The notes below the pieces were generated by a model. It was not told the DNA's origin. It made no database searches and saw nothing but the letters and a program-made list of their open reading frames with translations. This document shows, in pieces, positions 9,187 through 17,841 of a stretch of DNA of 64,000 nucleotides. Position numbers and translations under genes: made by a program. The stretch comes from VYFG01 sp965203365 (GTDB lineage Bacteria > Pseudomonadota > Gammaproteobacteria > Arenicellales > Poriferihabitantaceae), in the NCBI GenBank assembly GCA_965203365.1, contig OZ241878.1:1612001-1676000 (forward strand), given 5' to 3'. Numbering within the stretch: position 1 is the stretch's first letter; every line of letters begins with the position of its first letter.

Positions 9187-10161
9187 CTATTCCCGACTGG
9201 CTTTCTGCGCAGCGAGGAGACAAATAAAATCCAGCATGATACTGGCACCTGCCAGTGCGGTGATTTCACCAATGTCGTAGACCGGAGCGACTTCAACTAA
9301 ATCCATCCCGACAAAATCAATAGCACCCAGCCCCCGAACGATGCCTTGCGCTTGCCATGTCGATAGTCCACCGACCACCGGGGTGCCAGTGCCCGGGGCA
9401 AAGGCGGGGTCCAGACAATCAATATCGAATGTCAGATAGGCCTTTCGTTCACCGACAATATCCAGTGTCTTGGCAATCACCGCATCCACCCCATTTCGAT
9501 GCACGAATCCCGCATCCATGATCTGGAAACCATGTGTTTCATCATTCCATGTCCTGAGACCGATTTGTACTGAATGTTCCGCATCGACCAACCCCTGCCG
9601 GGCGGCATGGTAGAACATGGTGCCATGGTCGATACGTTCATCTTCTTCACGCCATGTGTCGGAATGGGCGTCAAAATGGATCAAGGCCACCGGACCATAC
9701 CGCCTGTTGATTGCCTTCAGGATGGGGTAGGCAATGAAATGGTCGCCACCCATAGTCAGGATTTTTGCACCGCCTGACAGCAGATGGTGCGCGTGGTCTT
9801 CAATTTGCCCGGGGATCTGATCGGGATAGCCATGGTCCAGTTCACAGTCTCCGAAATCCGTCGCTCGCAATCGTTTGAACGGATCAGCATTCCACGGCCA
9901 GATGGCCCCCGGCCATGCAATGTGACTGGAGGCGGCTCGCAAGCCTCTGGGACCGAACCGGGCACCGGGGCGATTGGTCACGGCCAAATCGTACGGAACA
10001 CCACTAATAATCAAATCCGAACGGTCGATATCCTTGGTGTAGGGCCGTCGTAGAAAACTGAGCGCACCCGCATACGCCGACTCTGCCCCAATCTCATCGA
10101 CTCCCCTGCCTGTAAATGCGGAATCACCATGTACGTAATTCATATCACTCATCCACTTCAA
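9187..10161 (-). CDS. speB: Agmatinase-like ureohydrolase
   Basis: This member of the arginase/agmatinase superfamily hydrolyses a guanidino substrate to urea, probably agmatine to putrescine. The binuclear manganese ligands are all visible: GGDHFIAYP, HFDAHSDTW and DIDCLDPAFAPGTGTP. The length of 324 residues suits agmatinase. It is convergent with ispE (95 bases between the stops) and stands alone, with no speA nearby. Agmatinase cannot be separated from guanidinobutyrase or guanidinopropionase by these motifs, so the symbol is tentative. Confidence 0.87.
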   Translation of the reverse strand: MKWMSDMNYVHGDSAFTGRGVDEIGAESAYAGALSFLRRPYTKDIDRSDLIISGVPYDLAVTNRPGARFGPRGLRAASSHIAWPGAIWPWNADPFKRLRATDFGDCELDHGYPDQIPGQIEDHAHHLLSGGAKILTMGGDHFIAYPILKAINRRYGPVALIHFDAHSDTWREEDERIDHGTMFYHAARQGLVDAEHSVQIGLRTWNDETHGFQIMDAGFVHRNGVDAVIAKTLDIVGERKAYLTFDIDCLDPAFAPGTGTPVVGGLSTWQAQGIVRGLGAIDFVGMDLVEVAPVYDIGEITALAGASIMLDFICLLAAQKASRE

Positions 10162-10609
10162 AAGACTGATATTAGCCTGTCAAACCGGTTTTTCTGCCAC
10201 CTCGGTCTACTCGTCACGCCAAGGTGCTCGTTTTCCGCAGTTCGGGAAGTAAGCATGCACAATCCTTACCAGCTTCTTTTTGGGATTTGACCGTCATTGA
10301 TGCGCAAGTAGTATAACCCCATGAATCCCCCATTTTGATGACATTCGCCAAATCGTCGCCTGACTAGAAAAGAGGTTGCTGAATTCTCATGATGGGACTT
10401 ATCCTATTCGCTGAATGAGAATCAGCGCACTGCCTAAACCGAAAGCCTTGTGGGGGGAAACCCGGAATATCGGGATGATAAGGAACCAATATTGATCTGG
10501 CACTGTCATGCCACGCATGCCAACTGGAGTTCACCGTCCGCTTTATAGGCACCCATGTGCAATACGACAGGATTGATGCGCAAACCATTTACTACCGGAG
10601 GATGAAACC
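10162..10609. other. Intergenic region upstream of the speB-like gene
   Basis: About 450 bases hold no gene that I can support. The minus-strand frame at 10364-10588 has no family features. The region should contain the promoter of the speB-like gene and possibly that of the small ORF at 10610. Confidence 0.5.
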
Positions 10610-10759
10610 ATGGACATCAAACCAACCCCACTTCAGAGTGCCAAGGGGGTCCTAAGTCGGGGCCATGGTCACTCCAACACCCCCATCGGCCTAAGCGCTA
10701 ACCGATCTCACCCTCATAATCCGCAATGCCGGGGTTGTCCGCCACCCCCATCAACGTAG
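10610..10759 (+). CDS. Candidate 49-residue small protein, function unknown
   Basis: An ATG at 10610 follows a consensus GGAGG at a spacing of about 8 bases, one of the best ribosome-binding sites in the window. The predicted peptide is rich in His, Asn, Ser and Pro, including SRGHGHSNTPIGLSANRS and a C-terminal CRGC. There is no signal peptide or membrane segment. Its last 62 bases overlap the 3' end of soxB on the opposite strand. I do not recognise a family. A second ATG at 10602, also close to the GGAGG, opens only a 17-codon frame. Confidence 0.35.
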   Translation: MDIKPTPLQSAKGVLSRGHGHSNTPIGLSANRSHPHNPQCRGCPPPPST

Positions 10760-12611
10760 GGTGGTCTACCCGGGCAATGACGATCCGGTAGTCCTCTCCA
10801 CGCTGGCTGAGCAGATAATCCCGCACAATATCCCAGATCAATCGTCCATCGGGATGAGGGCCGACGACTGCCCAACCAGCGACCCGATAGCGCGTGTTGG
10901 GATCAATCGCTTCACCGGAATGTAGCCGGGCATCCGTGATCCGTTGCAACAAGGGTTTGCCCGGGTCGATGGTGTAGTCCATGCCACCCACCCGGACCAT
11001 GTCCCCTCCCGACTGCAGGTATGGGTCCGGATCAAACAGGTTATCCGCCACGCCTTCGAGTATCTCCAGAAGCATTTTGCCGGTCATTTCCTGCACATAG
11101 GTCTCCCCATAGGTCATGCTGGTCTGGGTCATGACATGCTCCATCGTGATCCACTCCCCGGTCAGCACACTGGTTCCCCACCGAAATCCGGGAGACAGAG
11201 TGACATCCGCCTCATATTCATGCGCCAGTGCGTCACAGATCAGCTGGTCCCATGTTCCCATAAAGTTCCCACGACGATACAATGTGCGATCGGCAATGGC
11301 GAGTTTCTCAGACAGAATGTCAGCGTAAGTCCGTCCGATTCGATCCAGATGGGCCTGATGATTCGGTGACCGAGATTCCATCACGTTCTCGTCGTAGACG
11401 GTTTGGCGCACACCCTCAATAAACGCAGTCATTTCCGGGTCCGGGGCCAGCAGGTTCTCAAACACCGGCAACAAGTGATAGCGCATGCCACCTACCCCTT
11501 CGTGGGTGACCTCCATATCCATCACCCCTACAAACTTCCCATTGGTGCCCGCATTGGTCACCAGGCACAAACCACCATCCGGACGATCCACTTCCACCGG
11601 CACCGGAATGCCATCGTGGGTATGTCCTCCAAATATGGCATCAATCCCGGGCACCCGGCTGGCCAGCTTCAGGTCCACATCCATTCCATTATGCGACAGC
11701 AGGAGAATGGCATCGGGCCGCTCGTCAGACTGAATCCGTTCCACCAATGCGATCAATTCTCCTTCTCGAATGCCGAATGACCAGTTAGGTATGAAACCCT
11801 GGGGGTTGGCATTGGCGGTCCGGGGAAAGGCCTGGCCAATCACCGCCAACCGATGACCCCTGATCGCCCGGATCGTGTAGGGTTTGAACGCCAGCCCCTC
11901 ATCCTCATCATGCAGCCCCAACCCGCCAAATTGTTCCACCATGTCGAAATACGTGTCCTCAAACAGGCTGGTTTCCTTGATCCGCACGTTCTGACACAGG
12001 AACTCTCCCTGAAACCGGGCGACATTGGCCAGCAGTTCTTCCTCATGATAGGTAAATTCCCAATGCCCGGTCATGAGGTCCACCCCCAGCAGATTGGAGG
12101 CATCAACCATGTCCCGCCCCCGTGTCCACAAGGAAGTGCCCGACCCCTGCCAGAGATCGCCTCCATCCATCGTCAGAGTATTTTCGAGACCACCTGCCTG
12201 TTCCCTGAGTCGATCAAGCAAGGTTTTCAGGTGGGCAACCCCTCCCATGCGACCGTATTGCCGGGCACTGTTTTCGAAATCCAGGCTGGTATAGGCATAG
12301 GATTCGAGGGTGCCCTCACGAAGCCCAGTTTCCTGCAGCAGCGCCTTCCCGACCAGATGGGGCAATTTTCCCTTGGCCGCCCCAACCCCTAGGTTCACAT
12401 TGGGTTCACGGTAATACACGGGCAGCAATTGCCCATGAATGTCCGTCGTATGCAATATGCGCACATTGCCCTGCATCGGCAAATCATACAGGCCATCCAA
12501 CCCGTCGGCTTCCGCACGGTCCACCAGTGTTTTCAGGGACTCCGGGGCCAGGGAGCCCGTAGCGGCGAATGCGATCACCTTGAGCAGGGTGCGACGATTG
12601 GTCTGGAGCAT
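10698..12611 (-). CDS. soxB: Thiosulfohydrolase SoxB
   Basis: SoxB hydrolyses sulfate from the SoxY-bound thiosulfonate in periplasmic thiosulfate oxidation. It belongs to the 5'-nucleotidase/metallophosphoesterase family with a dimanganese site. Motifs in order are a twin-arginine signal (NRRTLLK, residues 5-11), HTTDIHGQLLP, DGGDLWQGS, SHNGMDVD and GGHTHDGIP. The length of 637 residues is larger than a plain 5'-nucleotidase and fits SoxB. The start has GAGGAG 8-9 bases upstream. No soxXAYZ genes lie in this window, as often happens in dsr-containing bacteria whose sox genes are dispersed. It is divergent from the tusA gene. Confidence 0.94.
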   Translation of the reverse strand: MLQTNRRTLLKVIAFAATGSLAPESLKTLVDRAEADGLDGLYDLPMQGNVRILHTTDIHGQLLPVYYREPNVNLGVGAAKGKLPHLVGKALLQETGLREGTLESYAYTSLDFENSARQYGRMGGVAHLKTLLDRLREQAGGLENTLTMDGGDLWQGSGTSLWTRGRDMVDASNLLGVDLMTGHWEFTYHEEELLANVARFQGEFLCQNVRIKETSLFEDTYFDMVEQFGGLGLHDEDEGLAFKPYTIRAIRGHRLAVIGQAFPRTANANPQGFIPNWSFGIREGELIALVERIQSDERPDAILLLSHNGMDVDLKLASRVPGIDAIFGGHTHDGIPVPVEVDRPDGGLCLVTNAGTNGKFVGVMDMEVTHEGVGGMRYHLLPVFENLLAPDPEMTAFIEGVRQTVYDENVMESRSPNHQAHLDRIGRTYADILSEKLAIADRTLYRRGNFMGTWDQLICDALAHEYEADVTLSPGFRWGTSVLTGEWITMEHVMTQTSMTYGETYVQEMTGKMLLEILEGVADNLFDPDPYLQSGGDMVRVGGMDYTIDPGKPLLQRITDARLHSGEAIDPNTRYRVAGWAVVGPHPDGRLIWDIVRDYLLSQRGEDYRIVIARVDHPTLMGVADNPGIADYEGEIG

Positions 12612-12936
12612 GAAGCGATCTCCTCTGAATTTGGCGAATATCCCTGAAGAGGGACACCTTTAGTATTCGATTTATGGTATACCGATTCTGCGCATATCGT
12701 GCCATGATGTTGGCCACTTTGGCAATACGAACTGGGGCATCCTTCAAAGTGGGTAGGGTCTGGGCAAGGCACCTACCCCCGGGAGATATCTCTCCTGCCC
12801 GAAAGTGGCAATAGAATTTCCGTGATCACAGCAGTCAAAGGTAGGTCCCGACGCCATCTGGAGATTTCGAATGACAGGAAATACCGCGGCTGAATCGCAC
12901 CCGACTCACCTATCGCAAACCAAGGCAAATGTACTC
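12612..12936. other. Divergent intergenic region, soxB / tusA
   Basis: These 325 bases separate two divergent sulfur genes and should contain both promoters. I see no convincing -35/-10 pair. The tusA frame is open from an ATG at 12871 with GGAG 7 bases upstream, so translation may begin there instead. Confidence 0.5.
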
Positions 12937-13167
12937 ATGACAACACCCGATCAAGAACTCGACGCCCGCAATCTCAACTGTCCTCTTCCCATCCTGCGGG
13001 CCAAAAAGGCACTCAACGGCATGGACTCCGGTCAGGTACTGAAAATCATGGCCACCGACCCCGGGTCCGTGAAGGACTTCGTGGCATTTGCCAATCAGAC
13101 CGGCCATGAACTGCTCGACTCGGCGGAAGTCGGCCAGGAATTCCATTTCATGATGCGAAAGTCCTGA
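12937..13167 (+). CDS. tusA: TusA-family sulfurtransferase
   Basis: TusA-family proteins carry persulfide sulfur on the cysteine of a CPxP motif, here NCPLPIL close to the N-terminus. The product is 76 residues from ATG 12937, matching family length (DARNLNCPLPIL near the start). An ATG at 12871 would add 22 residues and has a better Shine-Dalgarno sequence. A YeeE-type transporter gene follows after about 130 bases. Such pairs (compare TsuA/TsuB, YeeE/YeeD in E. coli) import thiosulfate or reduced sulfur. In dsr bacteria, TusA hands sulfur to DsrEFH and DsrC. Confidence 0.9.
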   Translation: MTTPDQELDARNLNCPLPILRAKKALNGMDSGQVLKIMATDPGSVKDFVAFANQTGHELLDSAEVGQEFHFMMRKS

Positions 13168-13297
13168 CCGACCGCCCTGTGACGCCGGGGAAGGGTTCAA
13201 CCCGCCTGGCCGAGGCGATGTCCCGGTCCAACGGGTGTGGATGCCCTGATTCCGGATCTGACCTTCTCCACCCGAATGTACCCTGGACCCTGCACCC

Positions 13298-14437
13298 ATG
13301 ATCGAATTTGAGCCTTATCAGAAAATTGCGCTGTATGGTTTCCTGATCGCGATGGCATTTGGTGCCATTGCCAACCGTACCCATTTCTGCACCATGGGGG
13401 CCATCAGTGACTGGGTCAACATGGGGTCGCGCACCCGCTTCAGGGTCTGGCTGCTGGCGATGGGGGTGGCCCTCATCGGCACTCAGATCCTTTATCTCAA
13501 TGGCCAAATCGAGTTGCGTGACACCATTTACCACAGCCCGTCCTTTCCTTGGTTTGGCTACATCTTCGGGGGGCTGCTGTTCGGAGTGGGGATGACCATC
13601 GGTTCCGGCTGTGGTCAACGAACCCTGGTCCGGGTCGGTTCCGGCAATCTCAAGTCGCTGGTGCTGTTGCTGGTGCTGGCCATTACGGCCTACATGACCC
13701 TCCGCGGACTGCTGGCCCTTTTGCGACTGGAAATCTCCGAACCCACGACCGTCAATCTGTCCGAGCGGGGCATTCCGAGCCAGGCCTTTGGCTCACTGGT
13801 AGGAAGTGTCACAGGCATCGAACCCTTGGTGATTGGGATCTTCCTGACCATTTTGGTAGGTGGCGGGACCATAGGGTATGTCTTGAAGGACCGACAGGTC
13901 CGAACCGATTTCGATAACCTACTAGCCGGTATTGGCATCGGTCTGATCATCGTGGCTGCCTGGTATATCACTGGGGTGCTCGGCCAGGACGAGTTTGATC
14001 CCACCCCGGTGGAAGGAGTCAGCTTCATCAGTCCGGTCGGCAACACGCTGACCTACCTGATGACCTTCACCGGCTCCACCATCAACTTCGGTATTGTGAT
14101 GGTACTCGGCACCATCGCCGGTTCCTTTCTCTACAGCTTTTGCACCGGCACCCTGCGCCTCGAGAGTTTCCATGATCGCCGAGATCTGCTGAACCACTTG
14201 TATGGGGGCGTGCTGATGGGATTTGGTGGAGTCCTCTCACTGGGGTGTACCATCGGCCAGGGAATCACCGGCATGTCCACCCTGGCACCCGGATCGTTGA
14301 TGGCCTTGCTGTCCATCCTGCTGGGCAGTGTCGTCACCATGAAAATGCAGTACTACCTGTATGACGGTGAAGGCTGGCTGCATGCCATCAAAAGCACCGC
14401 AGTCGACCTGCTGCCGTTCCAACCCCCCAGGAGTTGA
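13298..14437 (+). CDS. YeeE/YedE-family sulfur (thiosulfate) transporter
   Basis: This 379-residue polytopic membrane protein of the YeeE/YedE (DUF395) family has about nine or ten hydrophobic segments. The conserved cysteine motifs sit near membrane turns: THFCTMGAISD, GSGCGQRTLVR and SLGCTIGQGITG. In the characterised relative TsuA, such cysteines relay thiosulfate across the membrane. It lies downstream of the TusA-family gene on the same strand, and the two probably form a functional unit. The exact substrate (thiosulfate, sulfite or polysulfide) is inference. Confidence 0.88.
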   Translation: MIEFEPYQKIALYGFLIAMAFGAIANRTHFCTMGAISDWVNMGSRTRFRVWLLAMGVALIGTQILYLNGQIELRDTIYHSPSFPWFGYIFGGLLFGVGMTIGSGCGQRTLVRVGSGNLKSLVLLLVLAITAYMTLRGLLALLRLEISEPTTVNLSERGIPSQAFGSLVGSVTGIEPLVIGIFLTILVGGGTIGYVLKDRQVRTDFDNLLAGIGIGLIIVAAWYITGVLGQDEFDPTPVEGVSFISPVGNTLTYLMTFTGSTINFGIVMVLGTIAGSFLYSFCTGTLRLESFHDRRDLLNHLYGGVLMGFGGVLSLGCTIGQGITGMSTLAPGSLMALLSILLGSVVTMKMQYYLYDGEGWLHAIKSTAVDLLPFQPPRS

Positions 14438-14509
14438 AGTCGAATCCGGTCCCCTCGCTCCGTAGAGCAAGCCGGACCGATTCAGTCTTGGAGACGGGCA
14501 ACTGGTACG

Positions 14510-15004
14510 TCAGTCCGAGGCGTCTCCAAGCATCATCTCATCTTCGGAAAACCCCGCCTGTCGATACCATGCCCGGGCCTGGTCGGCATCCTTCTGCACC
14601 CCGGTCCCGCGTGCGTACATCATGCCCAGCGTGGCACAAGACCCCGCCATGCCCTGTTCCGCGGCGCGGGTAAACCATTCCACGGCCTTGCCGGCATTGC
14701 GACCGACACAATCACCTTCCAGATACATATATCCCAGACCATGCTGCGCCAGGCCGAGTCCCTGTGTCGCCGCGGCCACCATCCATTTCATGGCCAGCAA
14801 CTCATTGCGCACGACACCAAGTCCATTCTGATACATGATGGCCAGCCGATACTGCGATTCCGCATCCCCGCGCTCCGCGACCGGGCCCAGCAAGGCCAGT
14901 GCCTGGGCAAAGTTCTTGGCTTCGAAGGCGGCAATGCCGCTGCCACGGTCTATGCGATCTGTCGCAGAAATCGATTCCGGCATGATGGTCTTCCAGTCAG
15001 TCAA
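14510..15004 (-). CDS. Sel1-like repeat protein
   Basis: The 164-residue product contains three or four Sel1-like (TPR-related) repeats, recognisable as AESQYRLAIMYQNGLGV, GLAQHGLGYMYLEGD and GSCATLGMMYARGTGV, each followed by AxxWxxxAAxQG-like helices. There is no clear signal peptide, so it is probably cytoplasmic. It lies 14 bases after the response regulator gene on the same strand and is likely co-transcribed. Its partner is unknown; a scaffold role linked to the two-component system is a guess. Confidence 0.82.
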   Translation of the reverse strand: MTDWKTIMPESISATDRIDRGSGIAAFEAKNFAQALALLGPVAERGDAESQYRLAIMYQNGLGVVRNELLAMKWMVAAATQGLGLAQHGLGYMYLEGDCVGRNAGKAVEWFTRAAEQGMAGSCATLGMMYARGTGVQKDADQARAWYRQAGFSEDEMMLGDASD

Positions 15005-15018
15005 CCAAACTCGGGCAA

Positions 15019-15669
15019 TTATCGCTTGTTGGCAAACAGCCTTTCATTGGCGGCCAAGACCGCCGCTTCCACCCGTGAATGAAGGCCCAGTTTTTTCAGG
15101 ATGGATTTGACGTGCAGTTTCACGGTACCGTCCGAGATCCCCAGATGACGCGCAATCACCTTGTTGCTCTGGCCCTCGGTGAGATGGCTGAGGATTTCCA
15201 TTTCCCGGGGAGACAGGCGGGAAAAAATGGAGCGGCTCTCCTCTTCCACCACCTCGCCTTGGTTCTTGATGATCATCGCCAGCTTTCCTGCCAGTTCCGG
15301 GGCCACGACGGTTTCCCCGGCGATCACCTTGCGAAGCGCCACGACGAGATCATCCGGATCCATATCCTTCATCAGATAACCGCTGGCATCGTGTCGCATG
15401 CATTCTTTCAGGTCAGCGACATCATCACTGGTGGTCAGAACCAGGACAGGCAGTTCCCGGTCCTTTTCCCGCAGTGCCTTCAATGCCTGGATCCCGGTCA
15501 TCTCCGGCATCCGCAAATCCACCATCACCACATCTGGCTGGATGGTCATCGCCGCCTCGACACCTGTCTGGCCATTGGAACAGGACGTCACGGCCACACC
15601 CCGTCGTTTCAGCAGCGTTTCCAAGCCCTCCCTGAAAAGGGCATGGTCATCGATCAAGACGACTTTCAT
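15019..15669 (-). CDS. NarL/FixJ-family response regulator
   Basis: This 216-residue DNA-binding response regulator has a receiver domain (1-120) with phosphoacceptor Asp51 in MVDLRMPEMTG and the conserved VLTTSDD. A LuxR/NarL helix-turn-helix follows (about 148-210), containing LSPREMEILSHLTEGQSNK and SDGTVKLHVKSILKKLG. Its gene starts 7 bases after the stop of the histidine kinase gene, so the two form a pair. Their position on the dsr strand just downstream of dsrR makes control of sulfur or redox genes plausible, but no target site is evident. Confidence 0.92.
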   Translation of the reverse strand: MKVVLIDDHALFREGLETLLKRRGVAVTSCSNGQTGVEAAMTIQPDVVMVDLRMPEMTGIQALKALREKDRELPVLVLTTSDDVADLKECMRHDASGYLMKDMDPDDLVVALRKVIAGETVVAPELAGKLAMIIKNQGEVVEEESRSIFSRLSPREMEILSHLTEGQSNKVIARHLGISDGTVKLHVKSILKKLGLHSRVEAAVLAANERLFANKR

Positions 15670-15676
15670 GGGTCAT

Positions 15677-17389
15677 TCAGGCGGTCGCCGCCACGGGCCA
15701 TGGGGGGCCGGCGGACAGTCCACTCTTCGGAATCATCGTTGCCGACTCTGGCACATGCTCAAACTCGAGAATCACTCGACTGCCTTCCCCCGGTTCGGTC
15801 TCCAATCGCAACTGAGCCCCTAGGCTTTCCGCCCGCTCAATCATGATCTGGCGACCGATGTGCTCACCGGCCCCGCCCTGGGGCAGAGTCGATTCATGGT
15901 AGCCCACACCATCATCTTCCACCACCACCCGATAAGCGTTGCCCTGGTGTCGCAACAGCACGCGCACCGTACTGGCATCGGCATGTTTCTTGATATTGGT
16001 CAAAGCTTCCTGGACAATCCGGACGACATCGGTCCGCATCACGGCATGTAATCGGTCCTCATCCCACTCGTTCTGGAAGAAAACGGAAATGCCGGTATCC
16101 GAACGGAACTTCCGGACCAGTTTCTCGACCGACAAAGCCACACTGTGAGACTGAAAGGGCGCCCGGAACTGCGCGATCAGGGAGCGTAATTCATGATTGG
16201 CCTCCTCGACCTGGCGCTCCAGCTTTTCCAACTCTTCCCAAGTGACTCTCTCTTCTCCCTGATGCAGAGTTTCATCCAGAACACGAACCTGGAAACGCAA
16301 ACTGGCCAGTGTCTGGGCCAAGGAATCATGCAACTCATTCGCCAGACGTGCCCTTTCTTCCACCAACATCAATTTGCCGGATTCTTGGTCCAAACGAGAT
16401 TGCTCCAGGGCAACGCCCAGATGTTGACCGATGCCGGCCAGCAACTCCCGGGTATCCTCATTCAGTTCAGCCTCCGAATCCAGGAACAGTTGATAGCTGC
16501 CCAGAACGGACCCTCGGTACTGGAGTGGCACCGAAACAATCTGATGGACCGATGAACGCCCTGACATAACCGACCCCATGGCTTCGGTCATGGTTTCGGT
16601 ACGAACCTCAATCATCCCTCGACCGAATCGGTTGTGCCGCCACACAAATCGGATGGGGACACTCGGTTCCAGAAGGGGACTGTCGGAGTGGATGCCATAG
16701 CTGTCCTTGAGGTGAAGGCGGGAATTTTCCAGCACTCTCAGAATGGCCGCCTCGGCATCGAAAACTTCCCCCAGTCGACGGAGGAATCGAGAGAGCAGGC
16801 TGTCGACTTCGTATGTTCGGTTCACGGATGTCACCGCTTCACTGAGCAGTTCCAGCGCCTGGGCCTTGCGCTGCAGGTTCTGCGTGTGCGCCCGCACCTG
16901 GGCCTCCAAGTCGTCATGCAACGACTGAACCCTATCCGCCAATCCGTTGATATCCTGCGCCAGTTCATTGAATTCCCCGTCATCCATCTTCGGCATGCGA
17001 GCGGACAGGTCGCCTTCCCGGACACGGGAAACCCACAATCGGATATGGGACAGCGGACCGATCAGGGAATGCCGGACAAACCACATGGATTTGCCCACCA
17101 GGACCAACATGAGCACGGACACCCAAAAACCCCCGCCCCAACCCATCGGATGTTGCCCACCGTCTCGAACCCATATCCCGACCTGCACCCCCATGGTGAC
17201 CACCAGCAGTACGGCCACCATCACCAGTGGCAACATGATTTGGCGACAGGCGAAACCCTGTCCCGGACGGTACCACTTAGAGCCGGGAGGTACCAGACAA
17301 CGCGGTTCTTGCGCCGCACGGCAATCATCTGGCACGTGACGTTGAGGATGTTCCACGGATGGAGAGATTCGACGGGTCTTTGTCCGCAC
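15677..17389 (-). CDS. NarX-type sensor histidine kinase with GAF domain, lacking a periplasmic sensor
   Basis: The 570-residue HisKA_3-type kinase has two membrane segments (about 52-73 and 86-104) separated by only some 12-15 residues. A HAMP segment follows (about 105-158), then a GAF-like domain (about 185-335), the H-box ELHDSLAQTL with phospho-accepting His354, and an ATPase domain with DDGVGY. NarX and NarQ carry a periplasmic nitrate-binding P-box; no room for one exists here, so sensing is probably cytoplasmic or intramembrane. The 50 residues before the first membrane helix are basic and may not be translated. It pairs with the downstream NarL-type regulator gene. Confidence 0.88.
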   Translation of the reverse strand: MRTKTRRISPSVEHPQRHVPDDCRAAQEPRCLVPPGSKWYRPGQGFACRQIMLPLVMVAVLLVVTMGVQVGIWVRDGGQHPMGWGGGFWVSVLMLVLVGKSMWFVRHSLIGPLSHIRLWVSRVREGDLSARMPKMDDGEFNELAQDINGLADRVQSLHDDLEAQVRAHTQNLQRKAQALELLSEAVTSVNRTYEVDSLLSRFLRRLGEVFDAEAAILRVLENSRLHLKDSYGIHSDSPLLEPSVPIRFVWRHNRFGRGMIEVRTETMTEAMGSVMSGRSSVHQIVSVPLQYRGSVLGSYQLFLDSEAELNEDTRELLAGIGQHLGVALEQSRLDQESGKLMLVEERARLANELHDSLAQTLASLRFQVRVLDETLHQGEERVTWEELEKLERQVEEANHELRSLIAQFRAPFQSHSVALSVEKLVRKFRSDTGISVFFQNEWDEDRLHAVMRTDVVRIVQEALTNIKKHADASTVRVLLRHQGNAYRVVVEDDGVGYHESTLPQGGAGEHIGRQIMIERAESLGAQLRLETEPGEGSRVILEFEHVPESATMIPKSGLSAGPPWPVAATA

Positions 17390-17508
17390 TATAGCGCGAT
17401 TATCGGGCAGATTCCAGCGTCCCTTGCCCTCCCGGTCCAGAATGAGATCCCCGGCTCCCCCTCCCTCATGAGTCTTTGCCGCCCAATACGATCAAGGGGC
17501 CCGATCCG

Positions 17509-17841
17509 TCACTGTGGTTCCGGCGTGGACAGGTCAGTCCGTGGCCCATGGGAAGGATCATTGGGATTCATGAAAATAAACCGGAACTCCCCGTCATCCA
17601 TCTGCACAAAGTCGAGTTCAGCATTGCGCAGCAGCTCGGTACTGGTGGGAGCGACCACCACATCAATCCCATGGCTTCGACTGTGACTATCATTGTGGTC
17701 CGAGTGATCAAACCCCATGGCGTAGTCCAGGCTGCCATCCGGCAACCGCCGGGCGGCCACCCGCAGGGCCATCCCCTCACTGTCCGAATCCTGCATGGAT
17801 TGCCGGATTTGCCGGGCCGCCCTTTCACTGATATGAATCAT
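17509..17841 (-). CDS. dsrR: DsrR, IscA-like protein without cysteines
   Basis: DsrR has the A-type iron-sulfur carrier fold but lacks the three cluster-binding cysteines. In purple sulfur bacteria it is needed for normal dsr expression after transcription. The 110-residue product opens MIHISERAARQIRQS and contains no cysteine at all, matching DsrR rather than IscA or ErpA. The ATG at 17841 overlaps the dsrN stop by 4 bases (ATGA). The frame extends upstream inside dsrN, but only this start gives a homologous N-terminus. It is the last recognisable dsr gene; no dsrS follows. Confidence 0.88.
   Translation of the reverse strand: MIHISERAARQIRQSMQDSDSEGMALRVAARRLPDGSLDYAMGFDHSDHNDSHSRSHGIDVVVAPTSTELLRNAELDFVQMDDGEFRFIFMNPNDPSHGPRTDLSTPEPQ

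Noticed and set aside
16634..17686. 350-codon plus-strand frame
   Set aside because: It is antisense to the histidine kinase gene and dsrR; low-complexity His/Gln/Pro content typical of shadow frames.
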